NCBI RefSeq assembly: GCF_039522025.1
Contig: NZ_BAAADB010000029.1
Span: forward strand, 310,001-374,000
Direction: 5' to 3'
DNA length: 64,000 bases
Source: Deinococcus depolymerans
Lineage (GTDB): Bacteria; Deinococcota; Deinococci; Deinococcales; Deinococcaceae
Position 1 is the stretch's first letter; every line of letters begins with the position of its first letter. This document shows positions 1 through 15,017 of the stretch, piece after piece. The translations under genes were made by a program, and so were the position numbers. The notes under the pieces are model-generated. The model saw only the letters and a list, made by a program, of their open reading frames with translations, ran no database searches and had not been told where the DNA came from.

Positions 1-458
1 TCATGACCAGCAACACCGGCTTCAACGTGACGCCCACCGTGGGCTTCAGCCCGGTCACGCCGGACAGCAACGCCCCGCTGCGCAACATCTTCACCCCGGA
101 ATTCCTGGACCGCCTCGACGAGGTCATCCGCTTCAAGAGCCTCGGTGAGGAGGAACTCGTGCGGGTCGCGCAGCAGCTGATGGGCGAGATGCGCGAGGAA
201 CTCGCCAGCCGCGAACTGAACGTCACCTTCGACCCCGCCATCGCCGCGTGGCTGGTCACGAAACTCAAGGCCCGCAGTCCCAAGCACGCCGTCGGCAGCA
301 GCCGGCAACTGCGCACCCTGGTCCGCGAGGAGATCGAGGACCCCCTGGCCCTGGAACTCACCAGCAACCACGGCGAGGACGTGCGCGTCGTGCTGGGCGA
401 GGGCGGCATCCAGTTCGAGAAGGGCGAGGAGGCCGCCTCCCGCCAGATCCTGGCGTAA
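1..458 (+). CDS. ClpA/ClpC-type AAA+ chaperone, C-terminal part (cut by window edge)
   Basis: The 5' part lies outside the window; about 151 residues are visible. The protein opens inside the end of an AAA+ module with a sensor-like MTSN motif. RNIFTPEFLDRLDEVIRF follows, the typical Clp D2 region, where the arginine after N and the PEFLxRxDE segment precede the C-terminal small domain. The rest matches the D2-small domain, with GSSRQLRTLVREEIEDPLA near the end. Clp ATPases of this class unfold substrates for ClpP or disaggregate proteins in the cytoplasm. ClpA and ClpC cannot be told apart from this fragment, and it is distinct from the complete clpB further on. A strong terminator follows. 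Confidence 0.85.
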   Translation, partial: MTSNTGFNVTPTVGFSPVTPDSNAPLRNIFTPEFLDRLDEVIRFKSLGEEELVRVAQQLMGEMREELASRELNVTFDPAIAAWLVTKLKARSPKHAVGSSRQLRTLVREEIEDPLALELTSNHGEDVRVVLGEGGIQFEKGEEAASRQILA

Positions 459-473
459 GCCCCCGGACCACTG

Positions 474-508
474 GCCCCCGCCGCGCTCCACGCGCCGGCG
501 GGGGCTTT
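474..508 (+). terminator. Rho-independent terminator after the clp gene
   Basis: Perfect 10-bp stem, GCCCCCGCCG (474-483) pairing with CGGCGGGGGC (496-505), 12-nt loop, followed by TTT. It lies 16 nt after the stop codon. Confidence 0.8.
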
Positions 509-623
509 GGCTGCGGCAACCCGCAGCGGCCCGCCCGAGCAGGAAAGAGAGAGGAAGCTCGTAAAGCCCGCCCTGCCTGCCGCCCTGGCCCTGACCGTCT
601 GCGCGGACGCCACCAGTGATCAG
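509..623 (+). other. Intergenic segment with a signal-peptide-like orphan reading frame
   Basis: One frame around 553-633 reads KLVKPALPAALALTVCADA and runs into the repeat, where it meets TGA. It resembles the start of an exported protein (basic start, hydrophobic core, Cys). However, the codon at the expected start is GTA, and the frame ends inside the repeat. It could be the stub of a gene cut by repeat insertion; nothing else is recognisable. Confidence 0.25.
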
Positions 624-755
624 ACGGACTCCGATTGAATGGCTTGCAAAGCCGTTCAATCCGAGCGAAGCGAGAAGGAGCAAACCGGGTTCCGGACGTG
701 GAGCTGGCAATCCGGTGAAGTTCCGGATGGTCGGCGAAACCAACGGCAGTCCGTA
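624..755 (+). repeat. Interspersed MITE-like repeat, copy 1
   Basis: Starts ACGGACTCCGATTGAATGG and ends GGCAGTCCGTA, giving imperfect terminal inverted repeats. It carries the internal hairpins GATTGAATGGCTT/AAGCCGTTCAATC and an imperfect CAATCCGG...TTCCGGATGG. Same family as the copies described below. Confidence 0.9.
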
Positions 756-860
756 CCAGACCCTCCGCGCGTACCGGGCCGTGACCCTGCGCAGGCCAGC
801 GCGGTGCGGGCGTGTCAATCCGGCGTCCGGGAACCATCCGCCCGCCGCCTGTCCAGTACC

Positions 861-1151
861 ATGACGGTCATGACGAAAAGCATTTCCGATTTCCAGGACG
901 AACACGGCCGCATCACCGGGTGGCCCAGCGACCGCCGCCGCGCGCACCAGCTCGCCATTCTCGACTACCTGACCGGGCTGTTCGAGCCGGGCGTGTCGTA
1001 CGACCAGGGGCAGGTCGAGCAGATCCTGGCGGACCACAGCACCCTGGAAGACCCCAGCCTGCTGCTGACCGAACTGGTCGACAGCGATTACCTGGCGACC
1101 GAGGGCGGCGCGTACTGGCGTGCCGACGGCCGCCCCGGCGCGCGTGGCTAG
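861..1151 (+). CDS. DUF2087 domain protein
   Basis: 96 residues from ATG 861; a second in-frame ATG lies at 870. The segment [19 protein letters not shown], then [19 protein letters not shown] and GGAYWRAD, fits the DUF2087 pattern. This is a winged-helix-like module of about 80 residues in which a conserved R/H-x-x-I-L start is followed by a Y-x-x-x-x-V-x-x-I-L helix and ends in YWR. Such domains occur alone or at the C-terminus of transcription regulators, so a DNA- or protein-binding role is an inference. Its stop overlaps the start of radA, so the two are probably co-transcribed and translationally coupled. Confidence 0.75.
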   Translation: MTVMTKSISDFQDEHGRITGWPSDRRRAHQLAILDYLTGLFEPGVSYDQGQVEQILADHSTLEDPSLLLTELVDSDYLATEGGAYWRADGRPGARG

Positions 1152-2538
1152 AGCCCGCACGAACTACGTCTGCAGCAGTTGCGGGTACACCAGCGCCAAA
1201 CCGCTGGGCCGCTGCCCGAACTGCCAGGCGTGGAATTCCTTCGAGGAGGAAGTCCCGGCCGCCGCGACCTCCTCACGCGGCGGGGCGTACGGGGGCGTGG
1301 TGGGCGGGAAGCTCACGGCGCTGTCCACCGTGGGCCGCCGCGAGGAACCGCGCACGTCCAGCGGCATCCCGGAACTGGACCGCGTGCTGGGCGGCGGGCT
1401 GGTTGCCGGGGGCGTCACGCTGATCGGCGGGGAACCCGGCATCGGCAAGAGCACGCTGCTGCTGCAGGTCGCGGACCGCGTGGCGAGACTGGGCGGCACG
1501 GTGCTGTACGTGGCCGGTGAGGAATCGCTGGAGCAGATCCGCCTGCGCGCCGACCGGCTGGGCGTGGCGCTGGACGGGGGCGCGGACATTCAACTGACCC
1601 GCGACACCCGCGCCGAGCACGTGGCCGCGCTGATGAACGAGCATAAACCCGCGCTGTGCATCGTGGATTCCATCCAGACCGTGACCGTCGAGGGCGAGGG
1701 TGCGCCGGGCGGCGTGGCGCAGGTCCGCGACGGCACCGCCCTGCTGACCCGCGCCGCCAAGGAAACCGGTACGGCCACCGTCCTGGTCGGGCACGTGACC
1801 AAGGACGGCACGGTCGCCGGGCCGAAAGTCATGGAGCACATCGTGGACACCACCGTGTTCCTCGAGACGGTCGGGTCGTTCCGGCTGCTGCGCTCGGTCA
1901 AGAACCGCTTCGGGCAGGCCGGTGAACTGGGCGTGTTCGAGATGCGCGGCGAGGGCCTGATCGCCGTCGAGAACCCCAGCGCGGCGTTCCTGGCCGAGCG
2001 GCCCCTGGACGTGCCGGGCAGCGTCGTGGCCGCCACCATCGACGGGCAGCGGCCCATGCTGCTCGAAGTGCAGGCGCTGGCCAGCAAGACCCCGTACCCG
2101 AACGCCCGCCGGGTCGTGGTGGGTCTCGACCCGCGCCGCGTGGACGTGGTGCTGGCCGTGCTGGAACGCCGCCTGGACCTGACGCTGGGCGGCCTGGACG
2201 TGTACGTGAACCTCGCCGGCGGCCTGAAGGTCCCCGATCCGGGCCTGGACCTCGCCATTGCCCTGGCGATCTACTCGGCCGTGGTGGGCCGCGCCCTGCC
2301 CGGCAACGTCGCCGTGTTCGGCGAGGTGGGACTGGTGGGCGAGGTGCGCTCCACGACCGGCTCGATCCGCCGCGCCGAGGAAGCCCGCCGCGCCGGGTAC
2401 ACCCGCCTGATCGTTCCGCCCGGCCTGGACGGCCACCCGGACGGAGTGAAGAGCGTCGAGGAGGCCGTCGCGCAGGTCTGGCAGGGCCGCGCGGCAGGCA
2501 GTCCGGGGGCAGGCAGCCGGAAACCCCGCGCGGGGTAG
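1144..2538 (+). CDS. radA: DNA repair protein RadA/Sms
   Basis: 464 residues from GTG 1144, which gives the usual family N-terminus [10 protein letters not shown]; an ATG 24 nt upstream in frame is less likely. A C4 zinc finger (Cys 10, 13, 24, 27) is followed by a RecA-like core with Walker [11 protein letters not shown] (around residue 95). The RadA-specific KNRFG motif is near residue 253, and the C-terminus carries the inactive Lon-protease-like domain ([19 protein letters not shown]). RadA is a hexameric branch-migration helicase that extends D-loops in recombinational repair. In a Deinococcus it would take part in RecA-dependent genome reassembly. Length is normal. Confidence 0.97.
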   Translation: MARARTNYVCSSCGYTSAKPLGRCPNCQAWNSFEEEVPAAATSSRGGAYGGVVGGKLTALSTVGRREEPRTSSGIPELDRVLGGGLVAGGVTLIGGEPGIGKSTLLLQVADRVARLGGTVLYVAGEESLEQIRLRADRLGVALDGGADIQLTRDTRAEHVAALMNEHKPALCIVDSIQTVTVEGEGAPGGVAQVRDGTALLTRAAKETGTATVLVGHVTKDGTVAGPKVMEHIVDTTVFLETVGSFRLLRSVKNRFGQAGELGVFEMRGEGLIAVENPSAAFLAERPLDVPGSVVAATIDGQRPMLLEVQALASKTPYPNARRVVVGLDPRRVDVVLAVLERRLDLTLGGLDVYVNLAGGLKVPDPGLDLAIALAIYSAVVGRALPGNVAVFGEVGLVGEVRSTTGSIRRAEEARRAGYTRLIVPPGLDGHPDGVKSVEEAVAQVWQGRAAGSPGAGSRKPRAG

Positions 2539-2554
2539 GCGCGTACTGGACGGC

Positions 2555-3073
2555 ATGAACACTGCCGTTCCGGTCGCCCCTGCCGCCTCGCCCGTCTGGT
2601 TCCGGGCGCTGACCTGGGTGGCCCCGTTGATGCTGATCGTGACCGCCTGGGTTCCGGACGACGGGGCCAGCAAGCCCCTGCCGGTGGCGGGGAGCGTGTT
2701 CCTCACGCTGCTGGGCGTGGGACTGGGGGCGTTCTTCGCGCAGGTTCCGCGCCGACTGGCATACACCCTGACCGACACGGGCCTGCGCGTCAGCCGCTTT
2801 TCCGGAACGTTCGAGTGGCTGTACCGTGATCTGCGCCTGCGCCGCATGGACGGAGACCTGGGCCTGAAGGTGGGCGGGGTGGGTCTTCCCGGCTACTACA
2901 CCGGGAACTACACCTTCACGGGGGCCGGGTACCGCAGCGTGCAGGCCATCGCCTCCAACACGCGCGGCGGCCTGATCGTCGAGCGGGGCGGCACGCCGTA
3001 CTACCTGACGCCCGCCGACCCCGACGCCTTCGCGCAGGGGCTCGCTGCGCGGGGCGTGCCCGTGCTGGACTGA
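2555..3073 (+). CDS. Small membrane protein with bacterial PH domain
   Basis: 172 residues. Two hydrophobic helices lie in the first 60 residues (around 18-30 and 44-63). A soluble region follows with the bacterial PH-like pattern YTLTDTGLRVSRFSGTFEWL and GGLIVERGGTPYYLTPADPDAFAQGL, typical of DUF304/PH membrane-anchored proteins. The role is not known; related proteins sit at the inner face of the membrane. It begins 16 nt after radA and may share its transcript. No catalytic motif is visible. Confidence 0.6.
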   Translation: MNTAVPVAPAASPVWFRALTWVAPLMLIVTAWVPDDGASKPLPVAGSVFLTLLGVGLGAFFAQVPRRLAYTLTDTGLRVSRFSGTFEWLYRDLRLRRMDGDLGLKVGGVGLPGYYTGNYTFTGAGYRSVQAIASNTRGGLIVERGGTPYYLTPADPDAFAQGLAARGVPVLD

Positions 3074-3109
3074 CCCAGGCGCTGTTCTGCGTGCAGGTCA
3101 CATGAACGG

Positions 3110-3144
3110 GGGTCGCAACTGCCGGGGGACGGTGGGTGCGACCC
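3110..3144 (+). promoter_or_regulatory. Stem-loop just upstream of the CDF transporter start
   Basis: GGGTCGCA (3110-3117) pairs perfectly with TGCGACCC (3137-3144), 8 nt before the ATG at 3152. It has no T-tract, so it is more likely a structured leader, or a terminator remnant of the preceding gene, than a good terminator. Confidence 0.4.
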
Positions 3145-3151
3145 TCGGGGC

Positions 3152-4111
3152 ATGACGAGCGGTGCCGCCGATCACGACCACGCAGAGCACAACCACAACC
3201 ACGGGCACGAGCACAGCGAGCAGGGGCACGGAGGGCATGAGCACAACCACGGCGCGAACGCCCGGCAGCTGACCCTCGCCCTGCTGCTCACCGGCGGGTT
3301 CCTGATCGTGGAGGTCGCGTACGCGTTCATCTCCGGCAGTCTGGCCCTGCTGAGCGACGCGGGGCACATGCTGACCGACGCGGCGGCGCTGGGCCTGTCC
3401 CTGCTGGCCCTGCGGGTGGGGGCGCGGCCCGCCGACGCGCGGCGCACCTTCGGGTACCGCCGGGCGGAGGTCCTGGCCGCCGCCGTGAATGCCGGGGCGC
3501 TGTTCGCCGTGGGCATCTACGTGCTCGTGGAGGCCGCGCGCCGCTTCGCGCAGCCGGTCGAGGTGCAGGCCACCCCGATGCTGATCGTGGCGGTACTGGG
3601 ATTGACCGTGAACCTGATCAGCGCCCGCATCCTGGCCGGAGGGCAGGGCGAGAGCCTGAACATGCGCTCGGCGTACCTGGAGGTCCTGGGAGACCTGCTG
3701 GGCAGCGTGGCTGTCATCCTCGGTGCGTTGCTGATCCGCTTCACCGGCTGGACGTGGGTGGACCCGCTGCTGGGCGCGGGCATCGGCCTGTGGGTGCTGC
3801 CCCGCACCTGGGCGCTGCTGCGCGCCAGCGTGAACGTCCTGCTGGAGGGCGTGCCGCGCGGCCTGGACCTGGACGCCCTGCGCGCCGAGCTGCGCACCCT
3901 GCCCGGCGTGGACGACGTTCACGACCTGCACGTCTGGAGCGTGACGGGCGGCGTGAACAACCTGACGGCGCATCTGGTCGCCCCGACGGCAGGCGACACC
4001 CTCCTGCGTGAGGTGGAGGAGGTCGCCGCCCGATTCGGGATCGCGCACAGCACCGTGCAGATCGAGGGTCCGGACGCGCATGCGGGAGGCGGGGCGGCGC
4101 TGCATCCCTGA
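3152..4111 (+). CDS. Cation diffusion facilitator (CDF) metal exporter, CzcD/ZitB type
   Basis: 319 residues. The N-terminus is His-rich (HDHAEHNHNHGHEH and more within residues 8-34), a cytoplasmic metal-binding segment common in Zn2+ transporters of this family. Six membrane helices follow, with the transport-site motifs HMLTDAAAL (H..D on TM2) and a matching segment around SAYLEVLGDLLGS on TM5. The soluble C-terminal domain contains VDDVHDLHVWSVTGGVNNLTAHL. It would export Zn2+ (possibly Co2+, Cd2+ or Mn2+) by proton antiport. No metal regulator gene is adjacent apart from the ArsR downstream, which is paired with another gene. Confidence 0.92.
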   Translation: MTSGAADHDHAEHNHNHGHEHSEQGHGGHEHNHGANARQLTLALLLTGGFLIVEVAYAFISGSLALLSDAGHMLTDAAALGLSLLALRVGARPADARRTFGYRRAEVLAAAVNAGALFAVGIYVLVEAARRFAQPVEVQATPMLIVAVLGLTVNLISARILAGGQGESLNMRSAYLEVLGDLLGSVAVILGALLIRFTGWTWVDPLLGAGIGLWVLPRTWALLRASVNVLLEGVPRGLDLDALRAELRTLPGVDDVHDLHVWSVTGGVNNLTAHLVAPTAGDTLLREVEEVAARFGIAHSTVQIEGPDAHAGGGAALHP

Positions 4112-4156
4112 GCGGGTGGGGGAGAGCGGCAGAACGTCGAAGGGTCAAAGGGTCTG

Positions 4157-4305
4157 ATACGGGACTAAAGTGATTCCACATCACTCGGAGTCGCCCGGTG
4201 GCCCCCTCACCCTTCCGTCGCTTCGCGCCTCCCTCCCTCTCCCACAGGGGGAGAGGGGACAACGGAACGCGATCACGATGCAAGCAAGTCAATTTAATCC
4301 CGTAT
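4157..4305. repeat. Second, unrelated MITE-like element
   Basis: A 149-bp segment bounded by ATACGGGACTAAA (4157-4169) and TTTAATCCCGTAT (4293-4305), 13-bp inverted ends with one mismatch. It contains an internal hairpin CCCTCTCCC/GGGAGAGGG. The 8-mer GGGTCTGA occurs directly outside both ends (4150-4157 and 4308-4315), like a target-site duplication. No coding capacity. It fills most of the gap between the CDF gene and the ArsR promoter. Confidence 0.5.
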
Positions 4306-4423
4306 GAGGGTCTGAGAAAAATGCTTTGTGTTGCGCTGTTCTCAGACTCTTCGACCTTTCGACCCTTCGACACGCGGTCGCATGCCTGGGCGACCCTGAC
4401 GGGAGATCAGCTCTCTATATGCC

Positions 4424-4453
4424 TTGACAGGAATATTCCGTCGGTAGCATAAT
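4424..4453 (+). promoter_or_regulatory. Promoter of the ArsR-SRPBCC operon with a palindrome in the spacer
   Basis: -35 TTGACA (4424-4429), 18-nt spacer, -10 CATAAT (4448-4453). The spacer starts with the perfect palindrome GGAATATTCC (4430-4439), a plausible operator for the encoded ArsR-type repressor. Confidence 0.65.
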
Positions 4454-4494
4454 CTGCATACAACAGAACGCACCAGAAGGAGGTCACGCGCCGC

Positions 4495-4848
4495 TTGAAC
4501 CACCACACCTTCACCGCCCTGGCCGACCCGCACCGTTTCCAGATCGTCGAACTGCTGCGCGAACGGCCCCACAGCGTCGGCGAGATCGCCGACCGGCTCG
4601 GCCTGCGCCAGCCGCAGACATCCAAGCACCTGCGCGTCCTCACGGACGCCGGACTGGTCCACATGGAACCGCAGGCCAACCGCCGCATCGCCCACCTGAG
4701 CCCCACGCCGTTCCGGGACCTCGACGACTGGCTGACCCGCTACCGCCCCCTCTGGGAGGAACGGCTGGACCGGCTCGACGACTACCTGCGTACCCTCCCG
4801 CCCGAAGAGCCCGCACCCGACCCAGACGAACCCGGAGGTTCCCCATGA
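4495..4848 (+). CDS. ArsR-family winged-helix transcriptional regulator
   Basis: 117 residues from TTG 4495, preceded by a strong AGGAGGT ribosome site. The winged-helix region reads LADPHRFQIVELLRE, VGEIADRLGLRQPQTSKHL (recognition helix) and RVLTDAGLVHMEPQANRRI. There is no CxC or other classical metal-binding Cys motif, so metal sensing is unlikely. The gene overlaps the following SRPBCC gene by ATGA. ArsR-SRPBCC pairs are common, and the regulator usually represses its own operon. The palindrome in the promoter spacer supports autoregulation (inference). Confidence 0.9.
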   Translation: MNHHTFTALADPHRFQIVELLRERPHSVGEIADRLGLRQPQTSKHLRVLTDAGLVHMEPQANRRIAHLSPTPFRDLDDWLTRYRPLWEERLDRLDDYLRTLPPEEPAPDPDEPGGSP

Positions 4849-5351
4849 CGCACGCCACCCTCGACCACCGCATCGAAGACGCCCGCACCCTCGTGCTGGA
4901 ACGCACCTTCGCCGCCACGCCCGACCGGGTGTTCGCGGCGTTCACGCAGGCCGAGCACCTGAAGCACTGGTGGGGACCGCGCGGCTGGACCCTGACGCAC
5001 TGCACGGTGGACCTGCGCCCCGGCGGCCGCTGGCACTACTGCATGACCTGCACCGACCCCGCGCAGGGCGACTTCCACGGCATGAACAGCTGGGGCCTGG
5101 GCGTGTACGAGCAGATCGAGGCGCCCACCCGCCTGACCTACACCGACCACTTCAGCGACGAGCACGGCGCCGTGAACGACCAGATGCCCGCCACGCTGGC
5201 CGACCTGACCTTCGAGGCCGTGCCCGGCGGCACGCGCGTCACCAGCCGCTCCACGTACGTCCGCCCGGAAGACCTCCAGGCCGTCATGGACATGGGGATG
5301 CTGCAGGGCATCAGCGAGACGTGGGACCGCCTCGCCGAACACCTCGCCTGA
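4845..5351 (+). CDS. SRPBCC / AHSA1-like domain protein
   Basis: 168 residues. It shows the START-like helix-grip pattern of the AHSA1 family: LVLERTFAATPDRVFAAFTQ at the start, then EHLKHWWGPRGWTLTHC and RPGGRWHYCM. The C-terminal helix ends in MGMLQGISETWDRLAEHLA. Members bind hydrophobic ligands in a deep cavity; the ligand is unknown. It is translationally coupled to the upstream ArsR regulator, so its level probably responds to that regulator's signal. A terminator follows. Confidence 0.88.
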   Translation: MTHATLDHRIEDARTLVLERTFAATPDRVFAAFTQAEHLKHWWGPRGWTLTHCTVDLRPGGRWHYCMTCTDPAQGDFHGMNSWGLGVYEQIEAPTRLTYTDHFSDEHGAVNDQMPATLADLTFEAVPGGTRVTSRSTYVRPEDLQAVMDMGMLQGISETWDRLAEHLA

Positions 5352-5354
5352 CCT

Positions 5355-5406
5355 GAACGGGCAGCGGCTCCCACCTTCATCAGGGGAACCGCTGCCCGTT
5401 CTATTT
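5355..5406 (+). terminator. Terminator between the SRPBCC gene and clpB (convergent)
   Basis: GAACGGGCAGCGG (5355-5367) pairs perfectly over 13 bp with CCGCTGCCCGTTC (5389-5401). CTATTT follows on the + strand, and the stem can also serve the opposing clpB transcript. Confidence 0.85.
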
Positions 5407-5411
5407 CCGCT

Positions 5412-7970
<2,559 letters not shown>

Positions 7971-8019
7971 GTCGGGAACCTCCGGGGGTGGACGGGTGAG
8001 GGCTGAATCAACTGCCTCC

Positions 8020-8048
8020 ATTCTGAAACTTGAGTCAGGTCATGTCAA
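8020..8048 (-). promoter_or_regulatory. clpB promoter
   Basis: On the minus strand: -35 TTGACA (8048-8043), exact 17-nt spacer, -10 CAGAAT (8025-8020). Transcription would start near 8013, downstream of the ATG at 8021. Confidence 0.75.
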
Positions 8049-8049
8049 G
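8029..8049. promoter_or_regulatory. HAIR-like operator (HspR binding site)
   Basis: CTTGAGT (8029-8035), seven bases, TGTCAAG (8043-8049). The HAIR consensus is CTTGAGT-N7-ACTCAAG; one arm is perfect and the other differs at two positions. It overlaps the clpB -35 box, the expected place for repression by HspR, known as a heat-shock repressor in Deinococcus. Confidence 0.75.
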
Positions 8050-8112
8050 TTTATTGCGGATGATTAACGATAGACGGGCTGACCACTGCCCCACCGCCGC
8101 GCCTGTTTCAGA

Positions 8113-9099
8113 TCAGGATCCTGATGCCGGTCCCCAGCTCCCGCTGACGAGTTCCATCATGCCGGTGCCGGTGGCGGGCTCGGCGCCCCAGGTGCCCGAC
8201 ACCTCGACCGGCCCCTCCCAATAAGCGATGCGGGTGCTGCGACTCAGGAGTTCCTGCTCACGCCGCACCGCCCGCACGCTCAGATCGAACCCGTCCGACA
8301 CCAGCCGCCAGCCCAGCGTGTAGCGCCGACCGGTGGGACTGGTCCACACCTCACCCGGCTCGGCCCGCAGACCCCGCACGGCCCGCACGTGCCCGTCCGG
8401 TTCGACCACACTCCCGATCAGCTGCGCCACCGTGCCGTCCAGTCGCCGCACCCGGTACACCATCAGATCCCGGCCATCCTCCAGCTGCACGCTGAACCAG
8501 TCCCACAGCGCCGTCTGCCCCGGAATCTGGTTGCCCCACTGGTGATCCAGCCACGCCTGACCCTGCACGGCCCGTCCGTTCACGGACCCTGACAGGGCCA
8601 GTCGCGTGATTCCCTGGTAGAACAGCACCCCGGTGTCTGCACTGCCGCTGTACCCCGGCGGGTGCAGCACCGGCCCCTTCACGGGCGTCAGCGTCAGGTC
8701 CAGCGGCCCGGCCCTCAGGCTCAGCGGCGCACCCGGCCCCGTCCCCGCCTGCGTGAGCGTCCATGTGCCCTGCCGCAGCCGCAGCGGGGGAGAGGACACC
8801 TCACCCGACCCGGCGGGCTGCTCCAGGAACGTCAGCTGTCCCGTGCGCAGGTCCGTGACCGCCACGTGCGAGATCATCAGTGGAACGGGCACGCGGGCGT
8901 CCTGCACCCGGAACTGCGCCCAGTGCAGCGCCAGCCCCTCGCCCGGCAGGTACGCACTCACGTACCACCACTCCATCGGATTCGCGTGCGCCCCGTACTC
9001 GGTGGCAGAGGGCAACTGCGCCGTGTTCACGACCGACTGCACCGGCACGCACCCGCTCAGCAGCAGGGCCGCCATCACCGGAATCAGGTTCAGTCGCAT
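8113..9099 (-). CDS. Lipocalin-like lipoprotein, AttH/CrtC (carotenoid hydratase-like) family
   Basis: 328 residues from ATG 9099, chosen over the upstream GTG/ATG because a TAGACT box lies 8 nt before it. A lipoprotein signal (MRLNLIPVMAALLLSGC) puts Cys at about residue 17. The mature protein begins with the family hallmark NPMEWWYVSAYLPGEG. FFxQ-like and WxxxQWGNQ-like segments follow (AWLDHQWGNQ near 190). AttH/CrtC proteins are two-lipocalin-barrel enzymes; some hydrate carotenoids and others are secreted esterase-like proteins. The substrate here is unknown, though carotenoids are plausible in a pigmented Deinococcus (inference). Confidence 0.75.
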   Translation of the reverse strand: MRLNLIPVMAALLLSGCVPVQSVVNTAQLPSATEYGAHANPMEWWYVSAYLPGEGLALHWAQFRVQDARVPVPLMISHVAVTDLRTGQLTFLEQPAGSGEVSSPPLRLRQGTWTLTQAGTGPGAPLSLRAGPLDLTLTPVKGPVLHPPGYSGSADTGVLFYQGITRLALSGSVNGRAVQGQAWLDHQWGNQIPGQTALWDWFSVQLEDGRDLMVYRVRRLDGTVAQLIGSVVEPDGHVRAVRGLRAEPGEVWTSPTGRRYTLGWRLVSDGFDLSVRAVRREQELLSRSTRIAYWEGPVEVSGTWGAEPATGTGMMELVSGSWGPASGS

Positions 9100-9107
9100 T
9101 GACCCCC

Positions 9108-9113
9108 AGTCTA
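9108..9113 (-). promoter_or_regulatory. -10 box of a leaderless promoter (lipocalin-like gene)
   Basis: TAGACT on the minus strand, 8 nt before ATG 9099; no ribosome site intervenes. Confidence 0.55.
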
Positions 9114-9264
9114 AGCGACCCACCGTTCACCTGATGCCGCGGATGGCGGATGGCGGATGGCCGGGAACACTGTTCCCAACTCCCACTGCCTCCCGCACGC
9201 CGCCTGCGCACAAGCGAACCGACCCCCCGGTCTCCCGGAGGGTCGGCCCAGTCGTCTGGGGGTA

Positions 9265-9373
9265 TACGGACGGCCGTCTGTTTCGTTCACACCCCGCCAA
9301 CCCACCGGCCACGCTGCGAGTCGCATCTGCTCGGACTGGACGGTGCTGGCAACCCCGTCAGTCCAGGGCCGTA
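9265..9373 (-). repeat. Interspersed MITE-like repeat, degenerate copy 2
   Basis: Begins TACGGACGGCCGTCTGTTTCG, ends GGCCGTA, and keeps a central CTGCGAGTCGCATCTGCTCGG block, but has lost much of the internal hairpin identity. The rest of 9124-9384 holds only short GGATGGC tandem copies near 9138. Confidence 0.6.
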
Positions 9374-9384
9374 CTACTTGTCAA

Positions 9385-10105
9385 CTACTCGTCGCCGAGG
9401 TACGCCTTGCGGACGCTCTCGTCGCTCGCGATGTCGGCAGCGTTGCCCGACAGCTTGATCTCACCGGTCTGCAGCACGTACGCGCGGTGCGCGATCTGCA
9501 GGGCCATGTTCGCGTTCTGCTCCACGAGCAACACGGTCGTGCCGCGCTCCTGGTTCAGCTTCACGATGATGTCGAAGATGGCTTCCACGAACAGCGGGGA
9601 CAGGCCCATGCTGGGCTCGTCGAGCAGCAGCAGGCGCGGCGCGACCATGAGGGCGCGGGCAATGGCGAGCATCTGCTGCTCCCCGCCGGACATGGTGCCG
9701 CCCAGCTGGTGCTCGCGTTCCTTCAGGCGCGGGAAGAACCCGAAACCCTCCTGGATGCGGCCCTCGATCAGCGCGCGGTCGGTGACGGTGTACGCGCCCA
9801 CGTCGAGGTTCTCGCGGACGGTCATGTCCTTGAAGATCCGGCGGCCCTCGGGCACGTGACTGATCCCTCTTTGCATGATGTGGTGCGCGGGAATCCCGGA
9901 GATGGCCTGACCCTCGAAGGTCACACTTCCCGTGCGGGGTTTCATCATGCCGCTGATGGTGCGCAGCGTGGTGGTCTTCCCGGCGCCGTTCCCGCCGATC
10001 AGGGCGACGATCTCGCCCTCGTTGACGGTCATGCTGACACCCTTCAGGGCGTGAATGTGGTCGTAGTACGTGTGAACGTTGTCGAGTTCGAGCATGGGTG
10101 TGGAC

Positions 10106-10113
<8 letters not shown>
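9385..10113 (-). CDS. livF: Branched-chain amino-acid ABC transporter ATP-binding protein LivF
   Basis: 242 residues. Walker A GGNGAGKTTT is near residue 40. The signature SGGEQQMLAIARAL precedes Walker B LLLLDEPSMGLSP, and an H-loop-like segment lies near 195. The short C-terminal tail and the motif HALKGVSMTVNEGEIVALIG are typical for LivF. It is one of the two ATPases that drive import of Leu/Ile/Val, or related amphipathic amino acids, through LivHM. It is the last gene of livHMGF and its start overlaps livG by 8 nt. Confidence 0.93.
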
Positions 10114-13559
<3,446 letters not shown>

Positions 13560-13859
13560 GTAAATTCAACTCCTTTCTGGGAGTGTGGACGCCCGGTCAG
13601 TTAGACGGCCAGGGCGTACCACTGAAATGCAACAGTCCGGGCGGAGTGAACGCCTTGCCTTCACTCCCCTGACGCCGTGACCTGCGCGCCCGGCACCGAC
13701 GGTCACCTGAAATGGTACTCCGGTCACGCACTCGCGCGCCCGTGTGCCCGGCCAGCCGGAAAACAATCGGGGCCGAGCACGCGGCCCGGCCCCAGGATGG
13801 TGCGGGGAGGTCTGTTGCAGGGCAGGCGCGTCTATACACGCTCCTGCCCAGGTTGGCGC
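13560..13859 (-). other. livK-livH intercistronic region
   Basis: No gene. It contains a terminator-like hairpin near livK (13769-13793), a second weak stem GGGCAGG/CCTGCCC near 13823-13852, and the livH ribosome site. No convincing second promoter was found. Confidence 0.6.
13769..13793 (-). terminator. Partial terminator after livK
   Basis: Arms GGGGCCG and CGGCCCC with an 11-nt G/C-rich loop, followed on the minus strand by GATTGTTTT. It probably attenuates read-through from livK into livHMGF. Confidence 0.65.

Positions 13860-15017
<1,158 letters not shown>

Noticed and set aside
1273..2847. A 524-residue open frame antisense to radA
   Set aside because: Shadow of radA; crosses the radA-PH gene boundary without any start signal.
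7971..8021. ATG at 8021 as the clpB start
   Set aside because: It lies upstream of the predicted transcription start and adds a non-conserved extension. TTG 7970 has a ribosome site and gives the normal N-terminus.
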